Source of the DNA: CALKWS01 sp051020515
GTDB lineage: Bacteria; Actinomycetota; Actinomycetes; Actinomycetales; Beutenbergiaceae
Direction: 5' to 3'
Assembly (NCBI RefSeq): GCF_051020515.1
Contig: NZ_CP194857.1
Location: 1,736,001-1,800,000 of the forward strand
Length of the DNA: 64,000 nt
In this document: piece by piece, positions 21,303-30,126 of the stretch
How positions within the stretch are numbered: position 1 is the stretch's first letter
How the letters are laid out: every line of letters begins with the position of its first letter
The notes under the pieces: generated by a model
Seen by the model: the letters and a program-made list of their open reading frames with translations, nothing else
Databases searched by the model: none
What the model was told of the DNA's origin: nothing
Position numbers and translations under genes: made by a program

Positions 21303-23480
21303 GTGCTCCCCGCGCATGCGGGGGTGGTCCCCGATACCTCCAAGCCGCGACCGTCCTCGGCCTGGTGCTCCCCGCGCATGCGGGGGTGGTCCCGTCCAGC
21401 CGTTAGCGTCCACGTAAGTCATGGCGTGCTCCCCGCGCATGCGGGGGTGGTCCCGAGGCGAACCGGCGCCTGCTTCAAGCATACAAGTGCTCCCCGCGCA
21501 TGCGGGGGTGGTCCCCTATTAGGTCCTAGTAGGCTCGCATCACTGAGGTGCTCCCCGCGCATGCGGGGGTGGTCCGTGGAATACCGACCCCAACCTAGGC
21601 ACTGGCACGTGCTCCCCGCGCATGCGGGGGTGGTCCCACGAATCAGATGTCCAACGCGATGGCCGAGCGGTGCTCCCCGCGCATGCGGGGGTGGTCCGAA
21701 TTGAGCATCCATCCACTGCTGGATCAGCGCGTGCTCCCCGCGCATGCGGGGGTGGTCCCTTCCACTGCAGGCCCGGGCGGGAGGCGAACCCGTGCTCCCC
21801 GCGCATGCGGGGGTGGTCCCCAGCGTCGCATCAGAAGCACCAGGCGCCCTAGGTGCTCCCCGCGCATGCGGGGGTGGTCCCGGTGACTGTTCGATGGATC
21901 GCGGTACAGATGAGTGCTCCCCGCGCATGCGGGGGTGGTCCCTCGGGATCGGTCAACTGCTCCACCTTCTCCACGTGCTCCCCGCGCATGCGGGGGTGGT
22001 CCCACGGTCCCGTCAGCCGCCGCGAACACCGGGCCGTGCTCCCCGCGCATGCGGGGGTGGTCCCTGCGAACCGGTGCCGGACTGGTCGGATGATCCGGTG
22101 CTCCCCGCGCATGCGGGGGTGGTCCCCGGTGCACGTCGATGCCGTAGCCAACCTCGGGGGTGCTCCCCGCGCATGCGGGGGTGGTCCCTTGCCGGCCGTT
22201 GAGGACGGCAACGAGTTGGGGTGCTCCCCGCGCATGCGGGGGTGGTCCCAGTCGCGCCGGCGTCCTGGTGGCCAAGTCCATGTGCTCCCCGCGCATGCGG
22301 GGGTGGTCCCTGCCCGCACCGCACGCCGTCGCGGAGAACAACGTGCTCCCCGCGCATGCGGGGGTGGTCCCGGCGCGGGGCTTGCCGCCGGCGCCAGCGA
22401 TGAGTGCTCCCCGCGCATGCGGGGGTGGTCCCTGGGAGCGCTCACGCCACACCACATCGACCAGGTGCTCCCCGCGCATGCGGGGGTGGTCCCCCCTCGA
22501 ACGACCACTCGCATGGCTCAACCGGGTGCTCCCCGCGCATGCGGGGGTGGTCCCGTGGCGCCGTCGAGGATCTGCCGTAGCGCCTCGTGCTCCCCGCGCA
22601 TGCGGGGGTGGTCCCGCTGAGACCGGGGCATGGGAGCGCACCACCACGTGCTCCCCGCGCATGCGGGGGTGGTCCCCTGCGCCCCCGCGGCTCGTCCATG
22701 CAACTGGGGTGCTCCCCGCGCATGCGGGGGTGGTCCCGCCACCACGACCGCCGGCTAGCAGAAGCACAAGTGCTCCCCGCGCATGCGGGGGTGGTCCGCC
22801 CTGGATGAGTTCCACACCGGCGCTCCACAGGTGCTCCCCGCGCATGCGGGGGTGGTCCCCGGTGCCGCAGCGTGTGGGCGGAGCGGTCCGCGTGCTCCCC
22901 GCGCATGCGGGGGTGGTCCCTGCCACGATGGGCGGCCCGTAGCGCGCAGCCCGTGCTCCCCGCGCATGCGGGGGTGGTCCCCGGTCTTCCATCTGTTGCC
23001 AGCCGTCGCCGATGTGCTCCCCGCGCATGCGGGGGTGGTCCCTGTCCGCCGTCACGTCCACGTACCAGATCGCCGTGCTCCCCGCGCATGCGGGGGTGGT
23101 CCCCCTTGGCGGTCGTCGGTGCCGTTGATGACCTGGTGCTCCCCGCGCATGCGGGGGTGGTCCCTTCCGCGCCACATCTTGCCCTGGGCGACATGCGTGC
23201 TCCCCGCGCATGCGGGGGTGGTCCCCACCGGCAGCAACTCATCCGGGCACGACTCGTGTGCTCCCCGCGCATGCGGGGGTGGTCCCGTTCGACGTGCCCC
23301 ACCCCGACTCAGCGGACCGTGCTCCCCTGGGGTCAACCCCAGGAGGCTAAGGCGTGCTCCCCGCGCATGCGGGGGTGGTCCCGCGCGCCGATACCGGGCA
23401 GGGCCAATGTCTACGCGCTCCCCGCGCATGCGGGGGTGGTCCCGAATTGGAGCCTCTGACACGGTCAATGTCGAAGTGCT
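21303..23480 (+). CRISPR. Type I-E CRISPR array: 35 full-length repeats, one truncated, one 5-base remnant
   Basis: The 29-base repeat begins GTGCTCCCC, has the stem CCCCGC/GCGGGG around GCAT, and ends GGTGGTCC plus a variable last base. Starts fall every 61 bases from 21303 to 23319 (62 bases at three units), leaving 32-33-base unique spacers. The repeat at 23319 keeps only its first 9 bases; the next full repeats start at 23354 and 23415, the latter with T2 changed to C. A final GTGCT at 23476 falls exactly on the 61-base register and is cut off by the island edge. There are 35 full spacers and one truncated spacer. The leader lies at the cas2 side. Confidence 0.98.
23319..23353 (+). repeat. 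Truncated CRISPR repeat-spacer unit (26 bases deleted)
   Basis: GTGCTCCCC is followed directly by non-repeat sequence containing CTGGGGTCAACCCCAG, itself a small inverted repeat. The unit is 35 instead of 61 bases, fitting a deletion of the last 20 bases of the repeat and about 6 bases of spacer. The Cas6e hairpin is destroyed, so the crRNAs on both sides would not be separated here. Confidence 0.85.
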
Positions 23481-23486
23481 GGTGCA

Positions 23487-23545
23487 GAACCGGCCAGCCA
23501 CAGTCACACCGAGACCGGCACGCACCCCTGAGGGCTGTCCTCACG
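23487..23545 (+). repeat. Right 59-bp direct repeat (attR-like), orphan copy of the CDF 3' end
   Basis: Identical to 11696-11754. It begins 6 bases after the truncated last CRISPR repeat and would encode the CDF C-terminus and stop, but no CDF gene precedes it. Confidence 0.95.
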
Positions 23546-23629
23546 CGTTCTACGCAGAGACGCTGGCACCCGGGCGCGCCACGTGGTGGTGATCGCGGAG
23601 AGGACGGCCGGCCGGTAGCCTCGCCGACC

Positions 23630-24954
23630 ATGCCGCCTCTGCCGAACTCCCCGACCATGCGACCCATCCCGCCCAGCCCGGGTCAACGGGCCTGGCAAGA
23701 CCTGGAACTGGGCTTCTTCTGCCACTTCGGCGTGAACACCTTTCACGGCATGGAGTGGAGTGACGGCACCTTGCCGGCGGCGAGTTTCAATCCGCGCGAC
23801 CTCGACGCGGCTCAGTGGGTACGGACGGCGCAGGACGCCGGCGCGGGCTACTTCATCCTCACCGCCAAACACCACGACGGGTTCTGCCTGTGGCCCACGG
23901 CCACCACCGACTACTCCGTGGCGTCCTCGCCGTGGCGCGACGGGCGGGGGGGGACGTGGTGGCCGAGGTGGCGCGCGCCTGCCGGGAGGCCGGCATGCCG
24001 TTCGGGTTGTACCTGTCGCCATGGGACCGCAATGCCGCCTGCTATGACGACCCGGACGCCTATGACCGCTTCTACCAGGCGCAACTACGGGAGTTGTGCA
24101 CCGGTTACGGACGGCTGGTGGAACTGTGGTTCGACGGCGCCGGCAGCCACGGACGAGCCTATGACTGGGACGGCGTCATGGCCGTCATCGACCAGTTCCA
24201 GCCGCAGGCGATGGTCTTCAACATGGGACGGCCCACGATCCGCTGGATCGGCAACGAGGACGGCCTGGCTGCCGATCCGGTGCACTACGTGGTCGAGAGC
24301 ACCGAGGTGTCCAACTACGTCTCCGACACCGCAGCCCTCGACGCACCGCGCTACCTGCCCCCGGAGTGCGACGTCTCGTTGCGCCGCGGTTGGTTCTGGG
24401 CTCGTGACGATGAGCCCAAGTCCGCCGAGCACCTGCTGGGGATCTATTACCGCTCCGTCGGGATGGGAACGAACCTGCTCCTCAACGTCCCGCCCGATGA
24501 CCGCGGGCTGATCGGGGATGACGACGCGGCCAGGCTGCGCCAGTGGCGCACCGAACTCGACCGGCGGTTCGCGTGGCCCATCCGCGCACACCTGAGCGGT
24601 TCCGGCGACGTCTGGACCGCCACATTCGAGGACCCGGTCACGATCGACCACGTTGAACTCGCCGAGGACTATGACGACGGCCAGCGCATCGGCGCCCATC
24701 GGGTGCTGATCGATGACGACGCCGCCCCGGCCGGCACGGATCCCGCCGGGGCCGAGGTGCTCGCCGCCGGGCTGAGCGTGGGTCACAAGCGTCTCCACGC
24801 CGTCAGCCCGGTCACCGTCCGGCGGCTGCGCATCGAACTCCGGGGCCCATCTCCGCGGCTGCGCTCCGTGCGGGCCTACCGGGCCGGGACCAGCGGCTCG
24901 GGCCGGGTCGAGTACCGGGCCACACCGACGAGCCGGAGGCGAACCCCGCGGTAG
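23630..24954 (+). CDS. Alpha-L-fucosidase-like glycoside hydrolase (GH29 family), frameshifted
   Basis: About 441 residues. The GH29 barrel shows LGFFCHFGVNTFHGMEWS, YFILTAKHHDGFCLWPT and VELWFDGAG, where Asp is at the expected nucleophile position. A beta-sandwich C-terminal domain (GSGDVWTATFEDPVTIDHVELAEDY) follows. The frame breaks inside a run of eight G at 23946-23953; removing one G restores RDGRGGDVVAEVARAC, a clear homopolymer error. There is no signal peptide, so it probably acts on short fucosylated oligosaccharides in the cytoplasm. It lies just outside the CRISPR island and was probably the CDF gene's original downstream neighbour. Confidence 0.88.
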
Positions 24955-25024
24955 CCGCGCGGCCACCGGCGGAGGAACAGTTGGTGAACGGGCTTGGCCG
25001 CGCGCGCGATCATCACTAACGTGA

Positions 25025-25261
25025 CGTGCGCTGGAGGACTACCGGACCTCCGGTGACGTCGACGGCCCGATCGGGCACCGGTTGACGAACGCGCTCGCGC
25101 AGGCGCAGCGGCATCTGGAGGGCGGAAGCGCCAATCCCGCCGAGCAGGCGCTGACCCGGTTCGTCCGGCACCTGGATAACCCGAAGGGCCCGGACACCCT
25201 CGCCTCAGACGCTGCTGCCGATCTGCGCGAACGGGCTGTGGCGATCCTCGAGGTGCTCTGA
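25025..25261 (+). pseudogene. Orphan FIMAH-like domain remnant
   Basis: After an in-frame TGA at 25022 the frame reads RALEDYRTSGDVDGPIGHR, then LTNALAQAQRHLEGGSANP, continuing to LEVL and a stop at 25261. It matches the last 70 residues of the xylanase in this window (GPISHRLTNALEQAQRHLEGG). There is no start codon or ribosome site, so it looks like the 3' scrap of a deleted secreted enzyme. Confidence 0.8.
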
Positions 25262-25371
25262 GGGAGCGGGCGGCCGGGCGCCGGCGGGCTCGGTCGAGAG
25301 TGCCGCGGAAGTGCCGGGCCAGGCGGCCGGATCTGCCCCGTGCCGGGCGGGCGCGCGGTGAGGCGAGTCGT

Positions 25372-26133
25372 CTACGAGATCTTGCGGCGGTAGATCCTCA
25401 CCGCGATGAGGACGGCCACCAGCAGTACTCCGACGCACCAGGCCAAGGCGACCCAGATCTCCTCGCCGAGCGCCTGACCAGTGAGCAGGTTGCGCAGTGC
25501 CTCCACGATCGGGGTGACCGGCTGGTTCTCAGCGAAGGCTCGCACCGCAGAGGGCATCGAGTCGGTGGGTACGAACGCCGAGCTGAGGAACGGCAGGAAG
25601 ATCAGCGGGTACGAGAATGCGCTGGCTCCTTCGACGCTGTTGGCGGAGAGGCCGGCGATGACGGCTAGCCAGGTCAGCGCCATGGTGAACAGGATCAGAA
25701 TTCCTGCGACCGCCAGCCATTCCAGCACACCGGCACCGGAGCGAAATCCCATCAGGAGAGCCACGCCGATGACGATGGTCAGTGAGATCAGATTGGCGAC
25801 CAGCGAGGTCAGCACGTGTGCCCACAAGGTGGCGGATCGGGAGATCGGCAACGAACTGAACCGTTCGAAGATGCCTCTCTGCAGGTCCAGGAACAGCCGG
25901 TACGCGGTGTAGGCGATCCCGGACGCCACGGTGATCAGGAGAATCCCGGGCAGCAGGTAGTTCACATAGTCGTCGGTACCGGCGTCGATGGCGCCGCCGA
26001 AGACGTAGACGAACAGCAGCAGGAACGCGATCGGCATGATCGCGGTGGTGATGATGGTGTCCGGGCTGCGGGCGATGTGGCGCAGGGACCGTCCGAGCAG
26101 AGTTCTGGTCTCACTGAAGGCGTGCGTACTCAT
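25372..26133 (-). CDS. ABC-2 type exporter permease (DrrB-like)
   Basis: 253 residues, six hydrophobic helices, with the ABC-2 central motif NYLLPGILLITVASGIAYTAYRLFLDLQRGIFERFSSLPISR. It is the membrane half of a multidrug-type exporter with the ATPase encoded immediately before it (4-base overlap at 26130). Last gene of a PadR-DUF1048-ATPase-permease operon. The substrate cannot be inferred; DrrB relatives export hydrophobic antibiotics or lipids. Confidence 0.9.
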   Translation of the reverse strand: MSTHAFSETRTLLGRSLRHIARSPDTIITTAIMPIAFLLLFVYVFGGAIDAGTDDYVNYLLPGILLITVASGIAYTAYRLFLDLQRGIFERFSSLPISRSATLWAHVLTSLVANLISLTIVIGVALLMGFRSGAGVLEWLAVAGILILFTMALTWLAVIAGLSANSVEGASAFSYPLIFLPFLSSAFVPTDSMPSAVRAFAENQPVTPIVEALRNLLTGQALGEEIWVALAWCVGVLLVAVLIAVRIYRRKIS

Positions 26134-26969
26134 GATTGGTCCTTCTCCGGGGAGCGTGCGCCCGGGTCAGTGCTGGTAATAGCCAGGAAGATGTCCTCCA
26201 GGCTGGGCCTCTTCTCCACGTACTCGACCTCGGCCGGGGGTAGCAGTTCCTTGAGTTCGGACAAGGTCCCGTTGGCGATGATGCGCCCTTCATGCAGGAT
26301 CGCGATCCGGTCGGCGAGTTGCTCGGCCTCATCGAGATACTGGGTGTTGAGCAAGATCGTGGTGCCCCCGCGCGCCAGTGTTCTGATGGAGTCCCACACT
26401 TCCAGCCGGGATTTGGGGTCCAGGCCGGTGGTGGGCTCATCGAGGAAGATGACCTCCGGGTCACCGATCAGGCTCATGGCGAGGTCGAGACGTCGCCGCA
26501 TGCCGCCGGAGTAGGTGGAGGCCCTCTGTGCGCCGGCATCGATGAGCGAGAACTTCTCCAGCAACTCCTCTGCGATGACGCGGGGGTTCTCAAGATGGCG
26601 CAATTGCGCGACCAGCATCAGGTTCTCCCGGCCGGTGAGCATCTCGTCCACGGCGGTGAACTGTCCGGTCAGGCTGATCGACTCGCGCACCTTGCCGGGG
26701 TCGCGGGCAACGTCGATACCGTTGACGAGGGCGGTCCCGGAGTCGGCCTTCAGCAGTGTGGAGAGGATCCGAACGGTCGTGGTCTTGCCGGCGCCGTTGG
26801 AGCCCAGCAGCGCGAGGATGCTTCCCGCTGCAACTGCGAACTCCACGCCGGTGAGGACCTCGTTGTCCTTGTACCTCTTGGTCAGGTTACGGACGTCAAT
26901 GGCGGGTTTGGTGAGCGTCGTCGGGGGGTCATGGTGTGTCCGCGGCGTCCTGCCTCCGGGTCGCGTCAT
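26130..26969 (-). CDS. ABC exporter ATPase (DrrA-like)
   Basis: 279 residues with Walker A LLGSNGAGKTTT, signature YSGGMRRRLDLA, Walker B VIFLDEPTTGLD and a DrrA-type tail (EVEYVEKRPSLEDIFLAIT). It powers the DrrB-like permease downstream. The annotated ATG 26969 overlaps the DUF1048 gene by 41 bases; the conserved domain begins near residue 24 (IDVRNLTKRYKD), so the leader peptide is unusual but no better start is evident. Confidence 0.9.
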   Translation of the reverse strand: MTRPGGRTPRTHHDPPTTLTKPAIDVRNLTKRYKDNEVLTGVEFAVAAGSILALLGSNGAGKTTTVRILSTLLKADSGTALVNGIDVARDPGKVRESISLTGQFTAVDEMLTGRENLMLVAQLRHLENPRVIAEELLEKFSLIDAGAQRASTYSGGMRRRLDLAMSLIGDPEVIFLDEPTTGLDPKSRLEVWDSIRTLARGGTTILLNTQYLDEAEQLADRIAILHEGRIIANGTLSELKELLPPAEVEYVEKRPSLEDIFLAITSTDPGARSPEKDQS

Positions 26970-27315
26970 CGACGGACCTCCTCAGCCGGGCCTTCTCCTT
27001 GTTGATCCACTGGCTGTCGGTGTAGTTGGCAAGGAACTCGTCGGCGAAGTCCACTGGATCCTCGCCGATGATGTCGTTGATGGCGGTGCCGTCGGCCGCG
27101 GCACGTTCCATGAGTTCGGTGAGGTCGTCGAGCATCTGCAGCAACTCCTCACCGTCGCTGATCCCACCTCGGTGCATGAGATAGCGCTCGATGGCTTCCT
27201 GCGCCTGTTGGTAGCCGGCCGGCAGTTGCTTCACGCGTTCCTGCTGCTGCTTGTACCGCTTCTTCTGCTCGAGCGAGCCGGTCAGCCACTCGAACCACTT
27301 CCTTTTCTCTGCCAT
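26929..27315 (-). CDS. DUF1048 family protein
   Basis: 128 residues, largely helical and charged (MAEKRKWFEWLTGSLEQKKRYKQQQERVKQLP...). DUF1048 proteins are typically encoded next to PadR regulators and often accompany ABC exporters, as here. Function unknown. It lies 2 bases after the PadR stop. Confidence 0.82.
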   Translation of the reverse strand: MAEKRKWFEWLTGSLEQKKRYKQQQERVKQLPAGYQQAQEAIERYLMHRGGISDGEELLQMLDDLTELMERAAADGTAINDIIGEDPVDFADEFLANYTDSQWINKEKARLRRSVDDATRRQDAADTP

Positions 27316-27317
27316 CT

Positions 27318-27647
27318 CTACTTCCCCTCCTGACGGAGTTGGTCGACTCGCTCGGTGAGGAACGTCCAGTTCCTCCAGAACTCATCGAGGTATTGCTGTC
27401 CCTGGGCGTTGAGTGTGTAGACCTTGCGCGGCGGACCCTTCTCCGAGGGGACCTTCTCCACATCCACCAGTTGCCGCTTCTCGATGCGGACCAGCAGGGC
27501 GTACACGGTGCCCTCCGCGATATCGGTGAAGCCCTGATCGCGAAGCCACGCGGTGATCTCGTAGCCGTAGGCGGGCCGGGAGGCCAAGATGGCCAGCACC
27601 AGACCCTCCAGCGTGCCCTTGAGCATCTCGGTGACCTGTTTACTCAT
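27318..27647 (-). CDS. PadR-family transcriptional repressor
   Basis: 109 residues with the PadR winged helix: MLKGTLEGLVLAILASRPAYGYEITAWL, EGTVYALLVRIEKRQLV and PRKVYTLNAQGQQYL, followed by a helix that dimerises the protein. First gene of the exporter operon, so it probably represses the operon until the exported compound binds. A dyad lies just upstream. Confidence 0.92.
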   Translation of the reverse strand: MSKQVTEMLKGTLEGLVLAILASRPAYGYEITAWLRDQGFTDIAEGTVYALLVRIEKRQLVDVEKVPSEKGPPRKVYTLNAQGQQYLDEFWRNWTFLTERVDQLRQEGK

Positions 27648-27673
27648 CGCACCTCACTACTCAGTGTCACTCA

Positions 27674-27690
27674 CTACTGGTACATAGTAG
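27674..27690. promoter_or_regulatory. Putative PadR operator
   Basis: CTACTGGTACATAGTAG is a 5-bp inverted repeat around a 7-bp centre, 27 bases upstream of padR; a further ACTACT copy lies 15-20 bases closer to the gene. PadR sites commonly have ATGT/ACAT-type dyads near the promoter. Confidence 0.55.
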
Positions 27691-27809
27691 CGCTAGGTAC
27701 CGGCGTTGCAACCCCTTATCGGACCCCGCCGCGCGCAGCCTGGTCCGATGAAGGGCCGGTCGTGCTCCCTCGGGAGTGCCACGGCTGCGGCGACCGGTAA
27801 CCTCCAGGC

Positions 27810-28163
27810 GTGGCTCGAGCGATAGCGCCCCAGGAGGGCGTCCAGGCACTGCAGGCGTGGCGCACCGGCGCGGCCGACGGCACGCAGGTGCGTACCGCCG
27901 TCCGGTTCGCCCTGCAGGTGCTCACCCGGCACCACCCCGGCAACGCGGTGGAGGTGCGGGTCCCCCCGGCGGGGGTCACCCAGGCCATCGCCGGGCCCAG
28001 GCACACCCGCGGTACGCCACCGAACGTGATCGAGACGGACGCGCACACCTGGCTGGCCCTGGCCACCGGCACGCTCGGCTGGGATGAGGCGCTGGCCAGT
28101 GGTCGCGTGCAGGCCTCCGGGCTGCGCGCCGACCTCGGTGAGGTGCTGCCGTTGCCGCTGTGA
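27810..28163 (+). CDS. Sterol carrier family protein (MDMPI C-terminal-like)
   Basis: 117 residues starting at GTG 27810. It resembles the small actinobacterial sterol-carrier-like proteins related to the C-terminal part of mycothiol-dependent maleylpyruvate isomerases (AVRFALQVLTRHHPGNAVEVRVPP...TWLALATGTLGWDEALASGRVQASGLRADL). No catalytic residues are apparent and the role is unknown. It overlaps the following small membrane protein gene by GTGA if that starts at 28160. Confidence 0.75.
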   Translation: MARAIAPQEGVQALQAWRTGAADGTQVRTAVRFALQVLTRHHPGNAVEVRVPPAGVTQAIAGPRHTRGTPPNVIETDAHTWLALATGTLGWDEALASGRVQASGLRADLGEVLPLPL

Positions 28164-28528
28164 TCGGTGGTGCTAGCGTCGGAGGAGTGGATGACGCTCA
28201 GGATGCCCGCGCCGGAACCGGCGCCGATACCGCCCGGGAGGCTGCGCCGTCGACCGCTGACGTGGTCAGCGGCGACGAGGCGATGGCGATGGCGGACCCG
28301 ACCACGGTGCGCAAGGTGCCTCGCTTCCGCCGGATCGGGATGCTCGGCGCGCTGGTGGGCCTGATCGTCTGCGCGGTGGTCACGGCCGTGTTCGCCCGGC
28401 CCACCGAGTTCCTGTCCCTGCCCGGCGTCTTCCTGTTCCTCTCGGTCTTCCTGGTTCCGGTGTTCGCCCTGGTCGCCTGCGCGGTGGCGCTGCTCATGGA
28501 CGCCCGGGCCCGTCGTCGTCGATCCTGA
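28160..28528 (+). CDS. Small two-helix membrane protein
   Basis: 122 residues, or 113 if GTG 28187 is used. An Ala/Asp-rich soluble N-terminus precedes two hydrophobic helices (MLGALVGLIVCAVVTAVF and VFLFLSVFLVPVFALVACAVALLM) and an Arg-rich tail. A gene of this kind commonly sits just before purF in actinobacteria. No function is known. The start is uncertain because a GGAGGA abuts GTG 28187 without a usual spacer. Confidence 0.7.
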   Translation: MIGGASVGGVDDAQDARAGTGADTAREAAPSTADVVSGDEAMAMADPTTVRKVPRFRRIGMLGALVGLIVCAVVTAVFARPTEFLSLPGVFLFLSVFLVPVFALVACAVALLMDARARRRRS

Positions 28529-28587
28529 CCCGGCGAGCCCGCCCTGGCGGCATACGCGGCCCTGGCGTTATGTGGGACGATGGTGCC

Positions 28588-30126
28588 GTGGCGCGCGGAG
28601 ATGGTCGACTCTCACATGAACTGCTCCCCGGGGAGAAGGGCCCCCAGGACGCTTGCGGCGTCTTCGGGCTCTGGGCACCGGGGGAGGAAGTGGCCAAGCT
28701 GGCCTACTTCGGCCTGTACGCCCTGCAGCATCGCGGCCAGGAGTCGGCCGGGATCGCCACCTCCAACGGTAAGCAGATCCTGGTGTACAAGGACATGGGT
28801 CTGGTCTCCCAGGTGTTCAACGACACCGCGCTGCGTCCGCTCACCGGGCACATCGCCCTGGGTCACGTGCGCTATGCCACCACCGGGGCCTCGGTCTGGG
28901 AGAACGCCCAACCCACCCTCGGGCCGACCTCCTCGGGCACGATCGCGCTGGGGCACAACGGGAACCTGACGAACACCTCCGAGCTCATCGGCCTGGTCGA
29001 GGAGCGCTACGGCAGCGCCGTGCGGCACCGGTTGGACTCCTGCGCCACCGACACCACCGTGCTCACCGCCCTGCTCAGCGGCGACCCCGGCCATGACCTG
29101 GAGACCACCGCGATGGAGGTGCTGCCGCGGGTGCGCGGCGCCTTCTCGCTGGCCTTCATCGACGAACGAGGCCTGTACGCCGCGCGCGACCCCCAGGGGA
29201 TCCGCCCACTGGTGCTGGGGCGCCTGTCCCGGGGCTGGGTGGTCGCCTCCGAGACCGCCGCCCTGGACATCATCGGCGCCTCGGTGGTGCGCGAGGTCGA
29301 ACCCGGGGAACTGATCGTGATCGACGACGACGGGCTGCGCTCACGCAGGTTCGCCGAGGCCGCCCCGAAGGGCTGCGTGTTCGAGTACGTCTACCTGGCC
29401 CGCCCGGACACCACCATCGCCGGCAGGTCCGTCAACGCCGCGCGGGTGCAGATGGGCCGCTCGCTGGCCAGGGAATGGCCCGCCGAGGCCGACCTGGTGA
29501 TCCCGGTGCCCGAGTCCGGCACTCCGGCCGCGATCGGCTACGCCACCGAGTCCGGCATCCCCTTCGCCCAGGGGCTGACCAAGAACGCCTACGTGGGCCG
29601 CACCTTCATCGAGCCCTCCCAGACCATCCGACAACTCGGCATCCGTCTCAAACTCAACCCGCTGCGGGAGGTGATCCGGGGCAAGCGGCTGGTGGTGGTG
29701 GACGACTCGATCGTGCGCGGCAACACCCAGCGCGCCCTGATCCGGATGCTGCGCGAGGCCGGTGCCGCCGAGGTGCACGTGCGGATCAGCGCTCCTCCGG
29801 TGAAATGGCCCTGTTTCTACGGCATCGACTTCCCCACCCGGGCCGAGTTGATCGCCAACGGGCTCAACGCCGAGGAGGTGGGGGCCAGCCTGGGTGCGGA
29901 CTCGCTGGGCTACATCTCCGTGGAGGCCATGATCGCGGCCACCGAACAGGACGCCGCCCGGCTCTGCACGGCCTGCTTCACCGGGAACTATCCGCTGCCG
30001 GTCTCCGAACCGGCTGATGAGGCGATGATGCTGGACCAGGAGGAGTTGCCGCTGGGCGATCCGCAGAACGGGTTGAACGCCCTCTCGACCGCCCCCGGTG
30101 GTGAAGGAGCGCTGCTGCGGCCGTGA
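28588..30126 (+). CDS. purF: Amidophosphoribosyltransferase (PurF)
   Basis: About 512 residues. The N-terminal glutaminase begins after a short propeptide at DACGVFGLWAPGEE, with Cys as nucleophile, and has ALQHRGQESAGI and GHVRYATTG. The phosphoribosyltransferase PRPP loop is RLVVVDDSIVRGNT. C-terminal Cys residues (YGIDFPTRAELIA...CTACFTGNYPLPV) could ligate an Fe-S cluster as in Bacillus-type enzymes. It makes phosphoribosylamine, the first step of purine synthesis. GTG 28588 is chosen; an in-frame ATG at 28570 is possible, and neither has a good ribosome site. Confidence 0.95.
   Translation: MARGDGRLSHELLPGEKGPQDACGVFGLWAPGEEVAKLAYFGLYALQHRGQESAGIATSNGKQILVYKDMGLVSQVFNDTALRPLTGHIALGHVRYATTGASVWENAQPTLGPTSSGTIALGHNGNLTNTSELIGLVEERYGSAVRHRLDSCATDTTVLTALLSGDPGHDLETTAMEVLPRVRGAFSLAFIDERGLYAARDPQGIRPLVLGRLSRGWVVASETAALDIIGASVVREVEPGELIVIDDDGLRSRRFAEAAPKGCVFEYVYLARPDTTIAGRSVNAARVQMGRSLAREWPAEADLVIPVPESGTPAAIGYATESGIPFAQGLTKNAYVGRTFIEPSQTIRQLGIRLKLNPLREVIRGKRLVVVDDSIVRGNTQRALIRMLREAGAAEVHVRISAPPVKWPCFYGIDFPTRAELIANGLNAEEVGASLGADSLGYISVEAMIAATEQDAARLCTACFTGNYPLPVSEPADEAMMLDQEELPLGDPQNGLNALSTAPGGEGALLRP

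Larger units (their letters stand above)
11696..23545 (+). mobile_element. Putative type I-E CRISPR-Cas genomic island
   Basis: The region between two identical 59-bp repeats holds only the cas operon, leader and array. The left repeat is the authentic 3' end of the CDF gene; the right repeat is an orphan copy. Integration at the 3' end of a gene with regeneration of its coding sequence is how many site-specific islands insert. No integrase, transposase or tRNA lies inside, so the element would be immobile now or was moved by recombination between the repeats. Island genes use more A/T-ending codons than their neighbours (visible by eye, not computed). Confidence 0.7.

Noticed and set aside
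21303..23480. Long open frames across the CRISPR array encoding repeated CSPRMRGWS or TTPACAGST peptides
   Set aside because: They are created by the repeat itself in all frames; the register, palindromic stem and leader show a CRISPR array, not a repeat protein.
21303..23480. Self-targeting spacers
   Set aside because: By eye I found no spacer matching other sequence in this window, but I could not search systematically or outside the window.
11755..23486. Transposon or insertion sequence carrying the CRISPR locus
   Set aside because: No transposase and no terminal inverted repeats; the 59-bp direct repeats are far longer than transposition target duplications.
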